Positions 26,706 to 35,616 of a DNA stretch of 64,000 nucleotides are shown here, piece by piece. The notes beneath the pieces are model-generated. The model had not been told where the DNA came from, did not search any database, and was given only the letters and a program-made list of their open reading frames with translations. The translations under genes were made by a program, and so were the position numbers. Location: assembly GCF_902833225.1 (NCBI RefSeq), contig NZ_CADFEI010000001.1:248001-312000 (forward strand), in the 5' to 3' direction. The stretch is from Burkholderia sp. BCC1644 (GTDB lineage Bacteria; Pseudomonadota; Gammaproteobacteria; Burkholderiales; Burkholderiaceae). Numbering within the stretch: position 1 is the first letter of the stretch; each line of letters opens with the position of its first letter.

Positions 26706-27143
26706 TTACTCGGGCATCTTGCGGAACGCGATCGCGAAGCGGTTCCACGTGTTGATCGTTGCGATCAGCATCGACAGGTCGAACAGCTCTTCGTCGGTGA
26801 AGTGCGGCTTCACGGCTTCCCAGACGGCGTCCGGCACGTGGTTGCCGGCCACCAGCGTCAGCGCCTCGGTCCATTCGAGCGCCGCGCGTTCGCGCTCGGT
26901 GAAGAACGGCGTTTCGCGCCACGTGACGACGGTCGCGAGACGGCGGTCGGTTTCGCCGCCCTTGCGTGCGTCGGTCGTGTGCATGTCGACGCAGAACGCG
27001 CAGCCGTTGATCTGCGACGCGCGCAGGCGGACGAGTTCGGCGAGCGGCTTCTCGATCGAGCTTTTCGCGATGAAGTCCTCGGCGTTGCGCATCACCTTGA
27101 TGGCATTCGGGCTGGCGGTATAGAAGTTCAGGCGCGGTTGCAT
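26706..27143 (-). CDS. carboxymuconolactone decarboxylase family protein (AhpD-like)
   Basis: 145 residues, all-helical. The AhpD redox motif is intact: Cys48, Cys51 and His55 in CAFCVDMH. A second conserved stretch is ERAALEWTEALTL and INTWNRFAIAFR at the end. AhpD-type proteins act as alkylhydroperoxidases with thiol reductants; the family name reflects a different substrate. It probably forms an operon with the cupin gene and lies next to the MocR regulator gene, which may control it. Start at 27143 fits the family's N-terminus. Confidence 0.88.
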   Translation of the reverse strand: MQPRLNFYTASPNAIKVMRNAEDFIAKSSIEKPLAELVRLRASQINGCAFCVDMHTTDARKGGETDRRLATVVTWRETPFFTERERAALEWTEALTLVAGNHVPDAVWEAVKPHFTDEELFDLSMLIATINTWNRFAIAFRKMPE

Positions 27144-27238
27144 GGCAGGTCCTTTTCGGTTGGTAGCGCACGGGTGGCGCGACAGGACCCACTTTAAGAC
27201 CCGGACTGGCCTGCTTGAATAACCAATTCCGGGGAAAT

Positions 27239-28723
27239 TCAGGTGACCAGTGGCGATCCGGCGGCGACGCCCGAACCGAGCAGCCCGGCCAGTTTCGCGA
27301 GCGCCGTGTCGATGCGCAGCGCGTCGATCCCGCCATAGCCGAACAGCAGCCCCGCGCGGACCGGCACGCCGACATGGAACGTCGAGATTCCGTACAGGCC
27401 GATATCCTGCGCACGCGCCGCGCGGACCAGCGCCGCTTCGTCGATCCCCGGTTTCAGGTGCGCGGCAAGGTGGATGCCGGCCGTCGGCACGATCGCGTCG
27501 AACCACGGCGCGAGTTCGCCGCGCAGGTGCGCGATCAGCATCTTGCGGCGCGCGTCGTAGTGCTTCTGCACGCGCTTCAGGTGCCGTGCGAAATCGCCTT
27601 CGACCATGAAGCGCGCGAGCGCCGCCTGCGTCAGCGTGCAGGTGTGCCAGTCGACGATCTGCTTTGCCTTGGCCAGCGCGCCGCGCAGCGCGCGCGGCGG
27701 AATCGCGTAGCCGATCCGCAGTTCGGGAAAGATCGTCTTCGAGAACGTGCCGACGTACGCGACGAGGCCCGTGCGGTCGAGGCTCTTCAGCGATTCGACC
27801 GGCCGGCCTTCGAAGCGGAACTCGCCGTCGTAGTCGTCCTCGATGATTACCGCGCGGCGGCGCTGCGCCCATTCGAGCAGCGCGACGCGCCGGTCCAGCG
27901 TCATCGGCATCCCGAGCGGGAACTGGTGCGACGGCGTCACGTAGACGAGCCGGGCTTCGTCGGGCAGCCGTTCGGTGACGAGGCCGTGCGCATCGACCGG
28001 TACGCCGATCACGGTCGCGCCGAGCGACGCGAACGCGGCGCGCGCGGGCGGATAGCCGGGATCCTCGACCGCGACGACATCGCCGGGCCGCACGACGACG
28101 CGAGCGAGCAAATCGAGCGCCTGTTGCGCGCCTTGCGTGACGAGCACGTCGTCCCAACTGCACGCGACCGCGCGGCTGAACGCGACGTAGCGCGCGATCG
28201 CGCCGCGCAACTGCGGGTCGCCGGCCGGGTCGTGGTACTGGCCGGGGCCGCGCGCCTGCTGGCGCAGCGCATGGTGCAGGCAGCGCCGCCACGCGTCGAA
28301 CGGGAACAGCGCCTTGTCGGTCACGCCGCCGCGAAAGTCGAAGCCCGGCGAATCCTGCGGCGTGGGCATCGCGAGCGCGTCGGGCAGGTCGTTCCACAGC
28401 GCGCGTGCGTCGACCGCGTCGATGCGCGGCGTATCGGCGACGATCGACGGTGCCGACATCGCCGCGGCGTGCGGCACACGCGCGAGGCCGTCGGCGACGA
28501 ACGTGCCGTTGCCCGCGCGCGTATTCAGATAACCCTCGGCGACGAGGCGCTCGAACGCGTCGAGCGTGGTCTTGCGCGACACGCCGAGCTGTTTCGCGAG
28601 ATCGCGCGTCGACGGCAGCCGCGCGCCGCCTTCGAGGCGCCCGTCGACGATCGCGGTGCGCAACTGCCGGAAGATCTGTCCCGTCAGGTCGTGACGGCCT
28701 TCGATACGGATCGCGATGTCCAT
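27239..28723 (-). CDS. MocR/PdxR-type regulator (GntR HTH fused to aminotransferase)
   Basis: 494 residues. An N-terminal GntR winged helix (about 5-75, with RLPSTRDLAKQLGVSRKTT) is joined to a full fold-type I aminotransferase domain. The PLP lysine lies in YVGTFSKTIFPELRIGY, and the aspartate and tyrosine contacts are in IIEDDYDGEFRF. Such proteins sense pyridoxal phosphate or amino acids and regulate adjacent genes. The ATG at 28723 has GAGG upstream; a start at 28744 would add seven residues. The AhpD-like and cupin genes lie 95 bases downstream on the same strand, and a LysR gene diverges upstream. Confidence 0.88.
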   Translation of the reverse strand: MDIAIRIEGRHDLTGQIFRQLRTAIVDGRLEGGARLPSTRDLAKQLGVSRKTTLDAFERLVAEGYLNTRAGNGTFVADGLARVPHAAAMSAPSIVADTPRIDAVDARALWNDLPDALAMPTPQDSPGFDFRGGVTDKALFPFDAWRRCLHHALRQQARGPGQYHDPAGDPQLRGAIARYVAFSRAVACSWDDVLVTQGAQQALDLLARVVVRPGDVVAVEDPGYPPARAAFASLGATVIGVPVDAHGLVTERLPDEARLVYVTPSHQFPLGMPMTLDRRVALLEWAQRRRAVIIEDDYDGEFRFEGRPVESLKSLDRTGLVAYVGTFSKTIFPELRIGYAIPPRALRGALAKAKQIVDWHTCTLTQAALARFMVEGDFARHLKRVQKHYDARRKMLIAHLRGELAPWFDAIVPTAGIHLAAHLKPGIDEAALVRAARAQDIGLYGISTFHVGVPVRAGLLFGYGGIDALRIDTALAKLAGLLGSGVAAGSPLVT

Positions 28724-28886
28724 CGCAGTGGTTACCTCGATCATGGTGATTCGACGCCAGTCAGGATACCGGAAGTCGGCGGGCCGATCGGCGGCTTGCT
28801 GGCGTGAGCGCCGCCTTCGTCGCCCGATTGGACCGCAGCCCGCCGCTGCCTTACGATCCACGACAACCTCATACCGGAGCGACCTC

Positions 28887-29804
28887 ATGCTGTCCGAAGA
28901 CGAACTGGCGCTGCTCGACGCGATCCGTGCCACCGGCAGCCTGTCGCGTGCGGCCGCGCGGCTCGGCAAGGCGCCGTCGACGGTGTCGCACGCGGCGCGC
29001 CAGCTCGAAACGCGGTTCGACGCGCTGCTGTTCGACCGGCGCGGCTACCGGCTGCAACTCACGCAGGCTGGACAGTTGCTGACCGACGAGGCGGCCCGGC
29101 TGGCGTTGGACGTCGCGCGGCTCACGCAGCGCGTGCGGCAGGTCGCGAGCGGCTGGGAGGACCGCCTGTCGATCGTCAGCGACGAGGTGCTGGAGTTCGA
29201 TACGCTGCTGCCGGTCGTCCGCGCGTTCGACGCGCTCGATTCGGGTGTGTCGCTGCGCTTCACGCACGAAGTGCTCGGCGGCACCTGGGAAGCGTTGCGC
29301 GACGGCCGCGCGGACCTGGTGGTCGGCGCGACCAACGAGCCGCCGGCGATTCCCGGCTTCAAATGGTTCGAGCTTGGCGCGATGGAGTGGGTGTTCGCGG
29401 TGTCGCCGCGCCATCCGCTGGCCGCCGTGGACGGCGCGCTGACGCGGGATGCGATCGGCGCGCATCGCGCGGTCGTCGTCGCCGATTCGTCGCGGCGCGC
29501 GGCCGGCCGTGCCTATGGGCTGCTCGGCGGGCAAGCCGTGCTCGCGGTGCCGTCGATGCGCGCGAAGATCCTCGCGCAGCGCGACGCGCTCGGCGTCGGC
29601 TGGGTGCCGCGCCGGCGCGTGACTTCGCTGCTGGCGCGCGGCGAACTGGTCGAGAAACAGACGGCCGGTCCGCGCGAGCCGAACCTGCTTTACGTCGCGT
29701 GGCATGGCGACCGCGACGGCCGCGCGCTGCAATGGTGGCTGGAGCAACTGCGCGAGCCGCGCCTCGCGCAGCGGCTGCTCGACGGGATCGACGTGACCGG
29801 CTGA
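28887..29804 (+). CDS. LysR-family transcriptional regulator
   Basis: 305 residues with the N-terminal HTH (LDAIRATGSLSRAAARLGKA, then PSTVSHAARQLETRFD) and a LysR substrate-binding domain. A potential ribosome site (CCGGAG) lies upstream of the ATG at 28887. The gene diverges from the MocR gene and is followed after 122 bases by a short-chain dehydrogenase gene, which is its probable target. The intervening gap contains two palindromes of the same type, listed separately. Confidence 0.88.
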   Translation: MLSEDELALLDAIRATGSLSRAAARLGKAPSTVSHAARQLETRFDALLFDRRGYRLQLTQAGQLLTDEAARLALDVARLTQRVRQVASGWEDRLSIVSDEVLEFDTLLPVVRAFDALDSGVSLRFTHEVLGGTWEALRDGRADLVVGATNEPPAIPGFKWFELGAMEWVFAVSPRHPLAAVDGALTRDAIGAHRAVVVADSSRRAAGRAYGLLGGQAVLAVPSMRAKILAQRDALGVGWVPRRRVTSLLARGELVEKQTAGPREPNLLYVAWHGDRDGRALQWWLEQLREPRLAQRLLDGIDVTG

Positions 29805-29816
29805 AAGCGGCCGTCC

Positions 29817-29845
29817 GAACATGTTCGATGTTTTCGAACGTGTTC
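29817..29845. promoter_or_regulatory. paired GAAC-N2-GTTC palindromes upstream of the SDR gene
   Basis: GAACATGTTC at 29817-29826 and GAACGTGTTC at 29836-29845, with start-to-start spacing of 19 bases (about two helical turns). A third pairing, GTTCGA/TCGAAC, links them. The pair lies between the LysR stop codon and the SDR start, so it is a good candidate operator for the SDR gene. The binding protein is unknown. Confidence 0.55.
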
Positions 29846-29926
29846 GTCACGCCCGTCGTACGGCAAGGCCGCGCGCCGCGCGCATCCTGTGTTCACGGTC
29901 AACTTACCGGTTCACAGGAGAACGTC

Positions 29927-30676
29927 ATGCAACGCTTCGAAGGAAAAACGGTCCTCGTCACGGGCGGCAACAGCGGCATCGGCCTGGCGGCCGCCAGGGC
30001 ATTCGCGGCCGAAGGCGCGCGAGTCATCATCACCGGGCGCGACGTCGAGACACTGGAAGCCGCCCGGCAATCGCTCGGCGAAGGCGCGCTGGCGATCCGC
30101 AACGAGGCCGGCAGCGTCGCGTCGGCCCGCGCGCTGGCGGACGCGATCGCGACGGCCGGCGCAAGGCTCGACGCCGTGTTCATCAACGCGGGCGTCGCGA
30201 AGCTCGCGCCGTTCGCCGACAGCGACGAGGCCATGTGGGACCTCGTGTTCAACACCAACGTGAAGGGCGCGTATTTCCAGATCCAGTCGCTGGTGCCGCT
30301 GCTGAACCGCAGTGCGTCGATCGTGATCAACGGCTCGATCAACGCGCACATCGGGATGCCCGGCTCGTCGGTGTACGCGGCGAGCAAGGCGGCCGTCAAT
30401 TCGTTCGCGAAGACGCTGTCGACGGAACTGCTGCCGCACGGCGTGCGCGTGAACGTCGTGAGCCCGGGGCCGGTGCAGACGCCGCTGTACGGCAAGCTCG
30501 GGCTCGACGCCGCGACGCTCGACGAGACGGCCGGCAAGATCAAGGGCCTCGTCCCGGTCGGCCGCTTCGGTACGCCGGAAGAAATCGCGTCGACGGTGCT
30601 GCACCTGAGCGCGGCGGAATCGGCGTTCATCGTCGGCGCGGAAATCATCGCGTCGGGCGGGATGGGCTTGCTCTGA
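29927..30676 (+). CDS. short-chain dehydrogenase/reductase
   Basis: 249 residues, classical SDR. The cofactor loop is VTGGNSGIG (11-19), INAG follows at about 86, and the catalytic residues are Ser137, Tyr150 and Lys154 (SVYAASK). An Arg in the loop after the second strand (ITGRD) is compatible with NADP(H). A good ribosome site (ACAGGAGAACGTC) precedes the ATG. Proteins of this kind next to LysR genes in Burkholderia often respond to electrophiles or quinones, but the substrate cannot be named. Confidence 0.88.
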   Translation: MQRFEGKTVLVTGGNSGIGLAAARAFAAEGARVIITGRDVETLEAARQSLGEGALAIRNEAGSVASARALADAIATAGARLDAVFINAGVAKLAPFADSDEAMWDLVFNTNVKGAYFQIQSLVPLLNRSASIVINGSINAHIGMPGSSVYAASKAAVNSFAKTLSTELLPHGVRVNVVSPGPVQTPLYGKLGLDAATLDETAGKIKGLVPVGRFGTPEEIASTVLHLSAAESAFIVGAEIIASGGMGLL

Positions 30677-30685
30677 GCCGCGACA

Positions 30686-30733
30686 GGCGGGGACCGCACC
30701 GTGCGACGCAACGCCGGGCGGACGGTCCCCGCC
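30686..30733. terminator. hairpin between convergent SDR and levanase genes
   Basis: Perfect 11-bp arms GGCGGGGACCG and CGGTCCCCGCC with a 26-base loop, in the 86-base gap between convergent genes. No T-run; a tentative bidirectional terminator. Confidence 0.4.
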
Positions 30734-30762
30734 ACCAGCGGGACGGAGCAGCCGAACCGTGC

Positions 30763-32385
30763 CTATCGGGACGCACAGGCGCCGGCTTCGAGCTGGGTCA
30801 CCGTGAGCCCGGAGAATGTCGCGCGGCCACGCTCGGCGAACACGGCGACGCGGTCCGCGCCGGGCGGCGGAAAGATCAGGTCGGTCAGCGCGACGCGGCC
30901 GCCGTTCGCGAACACCTCGACCGATCCGCGATCGACGACGATCTCGAGCCGCAATTGCCCGCGCTCGAGCGGCAGGTTCACGATGTGCTCGCGGCTGAAC
31001 GTGCCGGCGAAATTCGTTTCGCCGGAGCGGGAACGGTCGAGCGTCAGCGTGCGCTTCGCCGTGTCATAGACGATCCGCGTGCCGGTCGATCCGTCCGCCG
31101 AACCTCTGACGATCAGGCCGGCCCGCGCCGCTTGCCGAGGCGAGATCGTCACCGTGATCCGCTGGACCACGCCGCGCGTCGCGGCCGACAGCGCACGCGT
31201 CGCGGAGTCGACCGTCAGGTCGCCTTCGTGCACGGCGGGCCGGCTGTCCGCCCACGCGTCGAATGCGGCGGCCGGCGCGACGACGAGCGTCGGCTCGCCG
31301 TCGATCGTCTTCAGCGACAGCGCGCGCGGCAGGGTGGTCGCGCCACGCCACGGCGAGGTCGGCGCTTTCGCCGCGTAATCCCAGTTGCTCATCCACGCGA
31401 TCGCGACGGGCCGTGCGCCAGGCGCGCCCGAGAACGTGCCGGCCGCGTAGAAGTCCGCGCCGTGGTCGACCCAGCGGAATTGCGCGGGATCGGAGCCGGC
31501 GGGCGCGACGCGATCGGGCACAAAGGTGCGGCCGTCGAAGTTGCCGACGAAATACATCGCACCGGAACCGCCCGCGATCGACCACGGGTTGACGTTGACG
31601 ATCATGACCCACCTGATGCGTGTCGGATCGTCGTCGAGCGGCAGCGGCACGAGGTCCGGCATTTCCCACAGCGCGCCGTCGTGCGGCACGCCCGGCCGCG
31701 TGAAGTCGCTCAGGAAATTCCAGTGGATCAGGTCGTCGGAGCGATAGAGCTTCACGACATGCGCGTCGGCGACGACCGTCGTCATCAGCCAGTAGCCGCC
31801 CGGCGCATACCACGACACTTTCGGGTCGCGAAATTCCTTCGATTCGGGATCGAGCGTGAGCACCGGGTTGTGCGCATACGGCTGCCAGGTCGTGCCCTGG
31901 TCGAGGCTGTAGGCAAGCGACTGGGCCTGTATGCCCGGTGCGTGACCCGAGCCGGGCTTGTAGACGCTCGTATATAGCGCGACGAGCGGCGTGCGGCCCG
32001 GTTTGCCGAGGCCGGACGTGTTCAGCGTGTCGGCGACGATCGAGCCCGAGAAGATTTCCTCGCTGGCGTTCGCGCGCATGGCAACCGGCTGCTCTTGCCA
32101 GTGGACGAGATCGCTGCTCGTCGCATGGCCCCAGGACATGTTGCCCCAGTCGTTGCCGAGCGGATTGTATTGATAGAACAGGTGATAACGACCGTTGTCG
32201 TAGACGAGGCCGTTCGGATCGTTCATCCAGTTGCGCTGCGGCGTGTAGTGGAGCGCGGGCCGCCATTGCGGCGTGCCGTCGTTGGCCGGTGCGTTGCACG
32301 GTGCGGCGGCGACCGGTGCGCACGCCAGGCAGGCGAGCAGCAACCGGGCGATCCGGAAGGTAAGGCGGAAAGACGTCGAATTCAT
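30763..32385 (-). CDS. glycoside hydrolase family 32 exo-levanase/inulinase
   Basis: 540 residues with a signal peptide (about 1-29). The GH32 five-bladed propeller shows the nucleophile Asp56 in WMNDPNG, the transition-state stabiliser Asp187 in FRDPK and the acid/base Glu241 in WEMPDL, where most family members have Cys in place of Met. A C-terminal beta-sandwich of about 150 residues ends the protein. It releases fructose from levan, inulin or sucrose, probably in the periplasm or outside. The ATG at 32385 begins the signal peptide. Together with the levansucrase gene upstream it forms a fructan cycle. Confidence 0.9.
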   Translation of the reverse strand: MNSTSFRLTFRIARLLLACLACAPVAAAPCNAPANDGTPQWRPALHYTPQRNWMNDPNGLVYDNGRYHLFYQYNPLGNDWGNMSWGHATSSDLVHWQEQPVAMRANASEEIFSGSIVADTLNTSGLGKPGRTPLVALYTSVYKPGSGHAPGIQAQSLAYSLDQGTTWQPYAHNPVLTLDPESKEFRDPKVSWYAPGGYWLMTTVVADAHVVKLYRSDDLIHWNFLSDFTRPGVPHDGALWEMPDLVPLPLDDDPTRIRWVMIVNVNPWSIAGGSGAMYFVGNFDGRTFVPDRVAPAGSDPAQFRWVDHGADFYAAGTFSGAPGARPVAIAWMSNWDYAAKAPTSPWRGATTLPRALSLKTIDGEPTLVVAPAAAFDAWADSRPAVHEGDLTVDSATRALSAATRGVVQRITVTISPRQAARAGLIVRGSADGSTGTRIVYDTAKRTLTLDRSRSGETNFAGTFSREHIVNLPLERGQLRLEIVVDRGSVEVFANGGRVALTDLIFPPPGADRVAVFAERGRATFSGLTVTQLEAGACASR

Positions 32386-32425
32386 GCGCGGTCCGGTGCT
32401 TCGTCGGGCGAAGCGGGCAAGGAGG

Positions 32426-32455
32426 GCGCATGCCGCTTGCAACGGCGGCATGCGC
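32426..32455. repeat. hairpin between levansucrase and levanase genes
   Basis: Perfect 11-bp inverted repeat GCGCATGCCGC/GCGGCATGCGC with an eight-base loop in the 152-base gap between the two leftward fructan genes. There is no T-run on the leftward strand, so it more likely affects mRNA processing or partial read-through than full termination. Confidence 0.5.
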
Positions 32456-32537
32456 GATGGTCGAAAGAAAAAAGGGAGGCGCACACGCGACACGCGCGAT
32501 GCGCGCCTCCTCAACCCCGTGCCTTTACCTGCTCTCG

Positions 32538-34136
32538 TTATTGTTGGTTATCCTGATTGCCCTGGCTGTTGCCGCCGTTGTGGCCGGCCCCGGTTGCGGG
32601 CAGGTTCGCCGGAATGTCGCCGTAGCCGCCGAGCCCGCCGCGTCCATAGGCGCGGTCGACCGCCGTCGACGTGCCGTTGATGCGCACCTTCACCGTCGGC
32701 GCGAGCGTGCCGCCTCGGCGCGGGCCGATCGCATCGATGAACGACTCGACGAGCCCGCCCGGCATCACGTAGTGCGAATACGACTGGAATTCGCGCGGAT
32801 TCTGGTTCGGATCCTGCGAATACGGCGCGCCGGCCGGCGCGGAGAAGTCGGTCGGGTTGCCGAGCACGAGGCCGCTGCCGCCGTTCAGCGGCAGGAAGTC
32901 GCTGCGGATGCCATTGCCGACGAAGCCGTACACGCCGTCCGGGCCGTCGACGCCGGCCGCCATCGTCGTGCGGTGGCTGATCGTGAACAGGTAGTACTTG
33001 CCGTCCTTCAGGTAGATCTGCGGGCGCTCGGTCTGGTCGTCGACGCAGTTCGCCGACAGGATGGGCGGCAGGAACTTCCACTCGGTCAGTTGCGGGTTCG
33101 TGGCGATCGCGAGGCCGACATTGGCCTTTTGATACACTGCGCCCGAATTCATCACCGCGTTGAGATCTTCCTTGTACGGATCGTTCGCCGCGTAGCCGAG
33201 GTCGGCGTCGGTGCAGGTGCGTGCGCCGCGCGGGCCGCCCGTGTTGCCTTCGAAGACCATGTAGGTCTTGCCCGGGTGCGCGGGGTCGGTGAACACGAAC
33301 GGGTCGCGGAACGAGAAGTAGGTGTTCTGCTGGCCGGTCTGGTAGTACTTGCCGTCCGGTTCCAGCAGCGCCTTGTGATCGTCGAAGCCGCTGAACCACA
33401 CATGCTTGTCGTCGGCGTGGATGTGGCCGTCGGCGCGCGTGATGATCGCCTGCGGCGGCGTGATGTCGGCGCCGCCGGGCGCCGAGCGGTTGAACGACGT
33501 CGCGGTGTAGTAGAGGTTGACGTTGTCGCCGTGCGTGAGGCGGGCCGAGCCCGACCATTCGGCGTTGTTGGTCATCGGCGCGGTGCCGAACACCTTGGCG
33601 CTCGCGCCGTCCGGGAACAGGTGGCCGCCCCAGGTCCAACCGCCGTTCGCGGGGCGTTGCGACGCGGGGATGCCCGCGCGGCGGTAGAAGAAGCCGATGC
33701 GCGCATGGACGTGACGGTCGTCGAACGTGTAGCCCGCGTGCGGATCGGCGGTGAGCGAAAAGATCACCTCCCAGCCCTTGTAGCTGAGCTGGTTCGCGCG
33801 CAGGTCGGCCAGCGGCCAGGTGTCCCACACCCACACGTTCGAGTTGATCAGCGGAAAATCCTGCGGGATGTCCGGCATGGTCAGCGCTTGCGGCAGCGAG
33901 TTCTTGTCGGCGCCGGCGGTGTGCGATTGCGCGACGATCTGGCGGATGTCCGCGCGCGTCCAGCGCATCGTGAAGTTGCCTTCGGGATCGTAGGCTTGCT
34001 GGGAGTGAGGAGTGGGCATGGGCGCGCCCGTGCCGCCGGACTGCGCGTGCGCGACGGACGCGAAGGCGGCGAGTGCGCCGCCAGCGAGGAGCAAACGCCG
34101 GGTCGTCGCCGGGCGGAAAAAGGGAAAGTATGTCAT
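32538..34136 (-). CDS. levansucrase (glycoside hydrolase family 68)
   Basis: 532 residues. The N-terminus (TTRRLLLAGG to about residue 32, AHAQ) looks like a twin-arginine-type signal. The GH68 propeller has the catalytic triad in order: nucleophile Asp105 in VWDTWP, stabiliser Asp278 in FRDPF, and acid/base Glu370 in TERPQIY. The C-terminal tail is Gly/Asn/Gln-rich. The enzyme splits sucrose and polymerises fructose into levan outside the cell. The ATG at 34136 follows AGGAAACGACGACGAG; a farther start at 34184 would extend into the operator and lacks a ribosome site. Expression is probably repressed by the divergent LacI protein. Confidence 0.93.
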   Translation of the reverse strand: MTYFPFFRPATTRRLLLAGGALAAFASVAHAQSGGTGAPMPTPHSQQAYDPEGNFTMRWTRADIRQIVAQSHTAGADKNSLPQALTMPDIPQDFPLINSNVWVWDTWPLADLRANQLSYKGWEVIFSLTADPHAGYTFDDRHVHARIGFFYRRAGIPASQRPANGGWTWGGHLFPDGASAKVFGTAPMTNNAEWSGSARLTHGDNVNLYYTATSFNRSAPGGADITPPQAIITRADGHIHADDKHVWFSGFDDHKALLEPDGKYYQTGQQNTYFSFRDPFVFTDPAHPGKTYMVFEGNTGGPRGARTCTDADLGYAANDPYKEDLNAVMNSGAVYQKANVGLAIATNPQLTEWKFLPPILSANCVDDQTERPQIYLKDGKYYLFTISHRTTMAAGVDGPDGVYGFVGNGIRSDFLPLNGGSGLVLGNPTDFSAPAGAPYSQDPNQNPREFQSYSHYVMPGGLVESFIDAIGPRRGGTLAPTVKVRINGTSTAVDRAYGRGGLGGYGDIPANLPATGAGHNGGNSQGNQDNQQ

Positions 34137-34189
34137 CTCGTCGTCGTTTCCTGGAAAAGTGAAAGTGAACGGCTGAGTGGGCATCGATG

Positions 34190-34225
34190 TCCAAACCGGT
34201 TTGGATGCTATTTCAAACCGGTTTG
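34190..34225. promoter_or_regulatory. two LacI-type operators upstream of levansucrase
   Basis: TCCAAACCGGTTTGGA at 34190-34205 is a perfect 16-bp palindrome. A second CAAACCGGTTTG core lies at 34214-34225. Their centres are 22 bases apart, about two helical turns, which suits cooperative repressor binding. The sequence type (AAACCGGTTT with a central CG) is typical for LacI-family proteins, and a LacI gene starts about 100 bases further on. Confidence 0.85.
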
Positions 34226-34323
34226 GAAATCAAAAGATAATTATTTGACGGTAATCGCTACCGAGCGGAAACAATTGCCGCCAATCGGCATGCCGTGCGG
34301 CACATGGAGTGCGAGGAACGACG

Positions 34324-35337
34324 GTGAAGGTGAATCTGAAGGCGCTATCGGACGCGCTCGGGCTGTCGCGGACGACGGTCAGTCGCGCGTTGAACGGTTA
34401 CGACGACGTCAGCGAGGCAACGCGCGAACGCGTCGCGCGGGCGGCGCGGGAAATGGGCTATGTGGCCGATCCGACCGCGCGGCGGCTGGCGACCGGCCGG
34501 GCCGACATGATCGGGATCGTCTATCCGTTCGGCGCGGGCGATCTCGGCGATCCGCGCTTCGGCGAGGTTGTCGCGGGCATCACCGAGCGGCTCGCCGAGC
34601 GCAATCTCGATTTCATCATTGCGTCCGCGCGACCGGACGCGGAGCTGGACACCTATCGGCGGATCGTCGACGGCAAGCTCGTCGACGGGCTGATCGTCGC
34701 GCGCACGCTGGTCGACGATCCGCGCATCGCGTACCTGCAATCGAGCGCGTTTCCGTACGTCGCGTATGGCCGCACACAGGCGGCCGAACCGTACGCGTGG
34801 TTCGATTTCGACAACGAAGCCGGCGCGCGCGACGCGGTGCGCAGGCTGACCGGCTTCGGGCATCGGCGCATCGCGATGATCGGCGCGCCGCTGGCGCTGA
34901 ATTTCGCGGCTCAGCGGCGAGCCGGTTATCTGTCGGCGTTGCGCGAAGCCGGTATCGAGCCCGATCCGGCGCTGCTCGTCGAGTGTCCGTTTACGCACGA
35001 CGGCGGGCAGCAGGCGATGCGGGCATTGCTCGCGCGTGACGAGCGGCCGACGGCGCTGCTGGTCGACAACAACATCGCGGGCGGCGGGGCGTTCCGCGCG
35101 CTCGTGGAAAGCGGGCTGCGCCTGGGTGAAGACATGTCGCTGATCGTCTATGACGGCGTGCCGGCGGACATCGCCCATCCGTATCGCGTCACGGCCGTCG
35201 TGCAGCCGACCGGGCATGCGTCGGGGCGCGCGCTGGCGGAACTGATGCTGCGGCTGCTGAGCGATGGCGTGCGCGAGCACCGGCTCGAGGCGCCGGCCAT
35301 CGAGGCCGGCGACACGGACGGCCCGCTGCGCGGCTAG
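34324..35337 (+). CDS. LacI-family repressor of the fructan locus
   Basis: 337 residues. The N-terminal HTH (KVNLKALSDALGLSRTTVSR then ALNGYDDVSEATRERV) and hinge (ARRLATGRADMIG) are followed by a periplasmic-binding-protein-like sugar domain. Start taken as GTG at 34324, with CGAGGA six bases upstream; a GTG at 34309 has no such site. The gene diverges from the levansucrase gene, and two matching palindromes lie between them. The inducer is probably sucrose or a fructose derivative. Most likely it represses levansucrase and possibly its own gene. Confidence 0.9.
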   Translation: MKVNLKALSDALGLSRTTVSRALNGYDDVSEATRERVARAAREMGYVADPTARRLATGRADMIGIVYPFGAGDLGDPRFGEVVAGITERLAERNLDFIIASARPDAELDTYRRIVDGKLVDGLIVARTLVDDPRIAYLQSSAFPYVAYGRTQAAEPYAWFDFDNEAGARDAVRRLTGFGHRRIAMIGAPLALNFAAQRRAGYLSALREAGIEPDPALLVECPFTHDGGQQAMRALLARDERPTALLVDNNIAGGGAFRALVESGLRLGEDMSLIVYDGVPADIAHPYRVTAVVQPTGHASGRALAELMLRLLSDGVREHRLEAPAIEAGDTDGPLRG

Positions 35338-35454
35338 GCAGCGCGGGAGCGGGGCGGGACGCGATCGGCGCGGGCGTTGTCGGGCCGTATCCCGCGTTCC
35401 GCGCCGGGTCGACGAAAAGGCCATGACGTCGGCAGGGACGAATGCCCGTTTTTC

Positions 35455-35469
35455 TAGACGACCGGTCTA
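35455..35469. promoter_or_regulatory. TetR/NemR-like operator 1
   Basis: TAGACGACCGGTCTA: TAGAC and GTCTA arms around a five-base centre, preceded by GCCCGTTTTTC and followed by AT. The pattern is reminiscent of the TAGACC/GGTCTA half-sites of NemR-type repressors, which control Old Yellow Enzyme and glyoxalase genes in other bacteria. Same functions lie downstream here. Confidence 0.65.
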
Positions 35470-35601
35470 ATCCGGCGCTATCATCCGTCCTCATGAATGC
35501 GACGACGTATTCGGGCCCGGACAACCAAGACGCGAAAATGCCATTTCTCGCTGCGATGCTGTCCAGGCAGCGAGACGCCGTCGTTTTATTTGGCCCGTTT
35601 C

Positions 35602-35616
35602 TAGACGACTGGTCTA
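35602..35616. promoter_or_regulatory. TetR/NemR-like operator 2
   Basis: TAGACGACTGGTCTA, one base different from operator 1 and preceded by the same GCCCGTTTC block. It lies 140 bases before the DJ-1/PfpI start, so it is the more likely site controlling the downstream pair. Confidence 0.65.
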
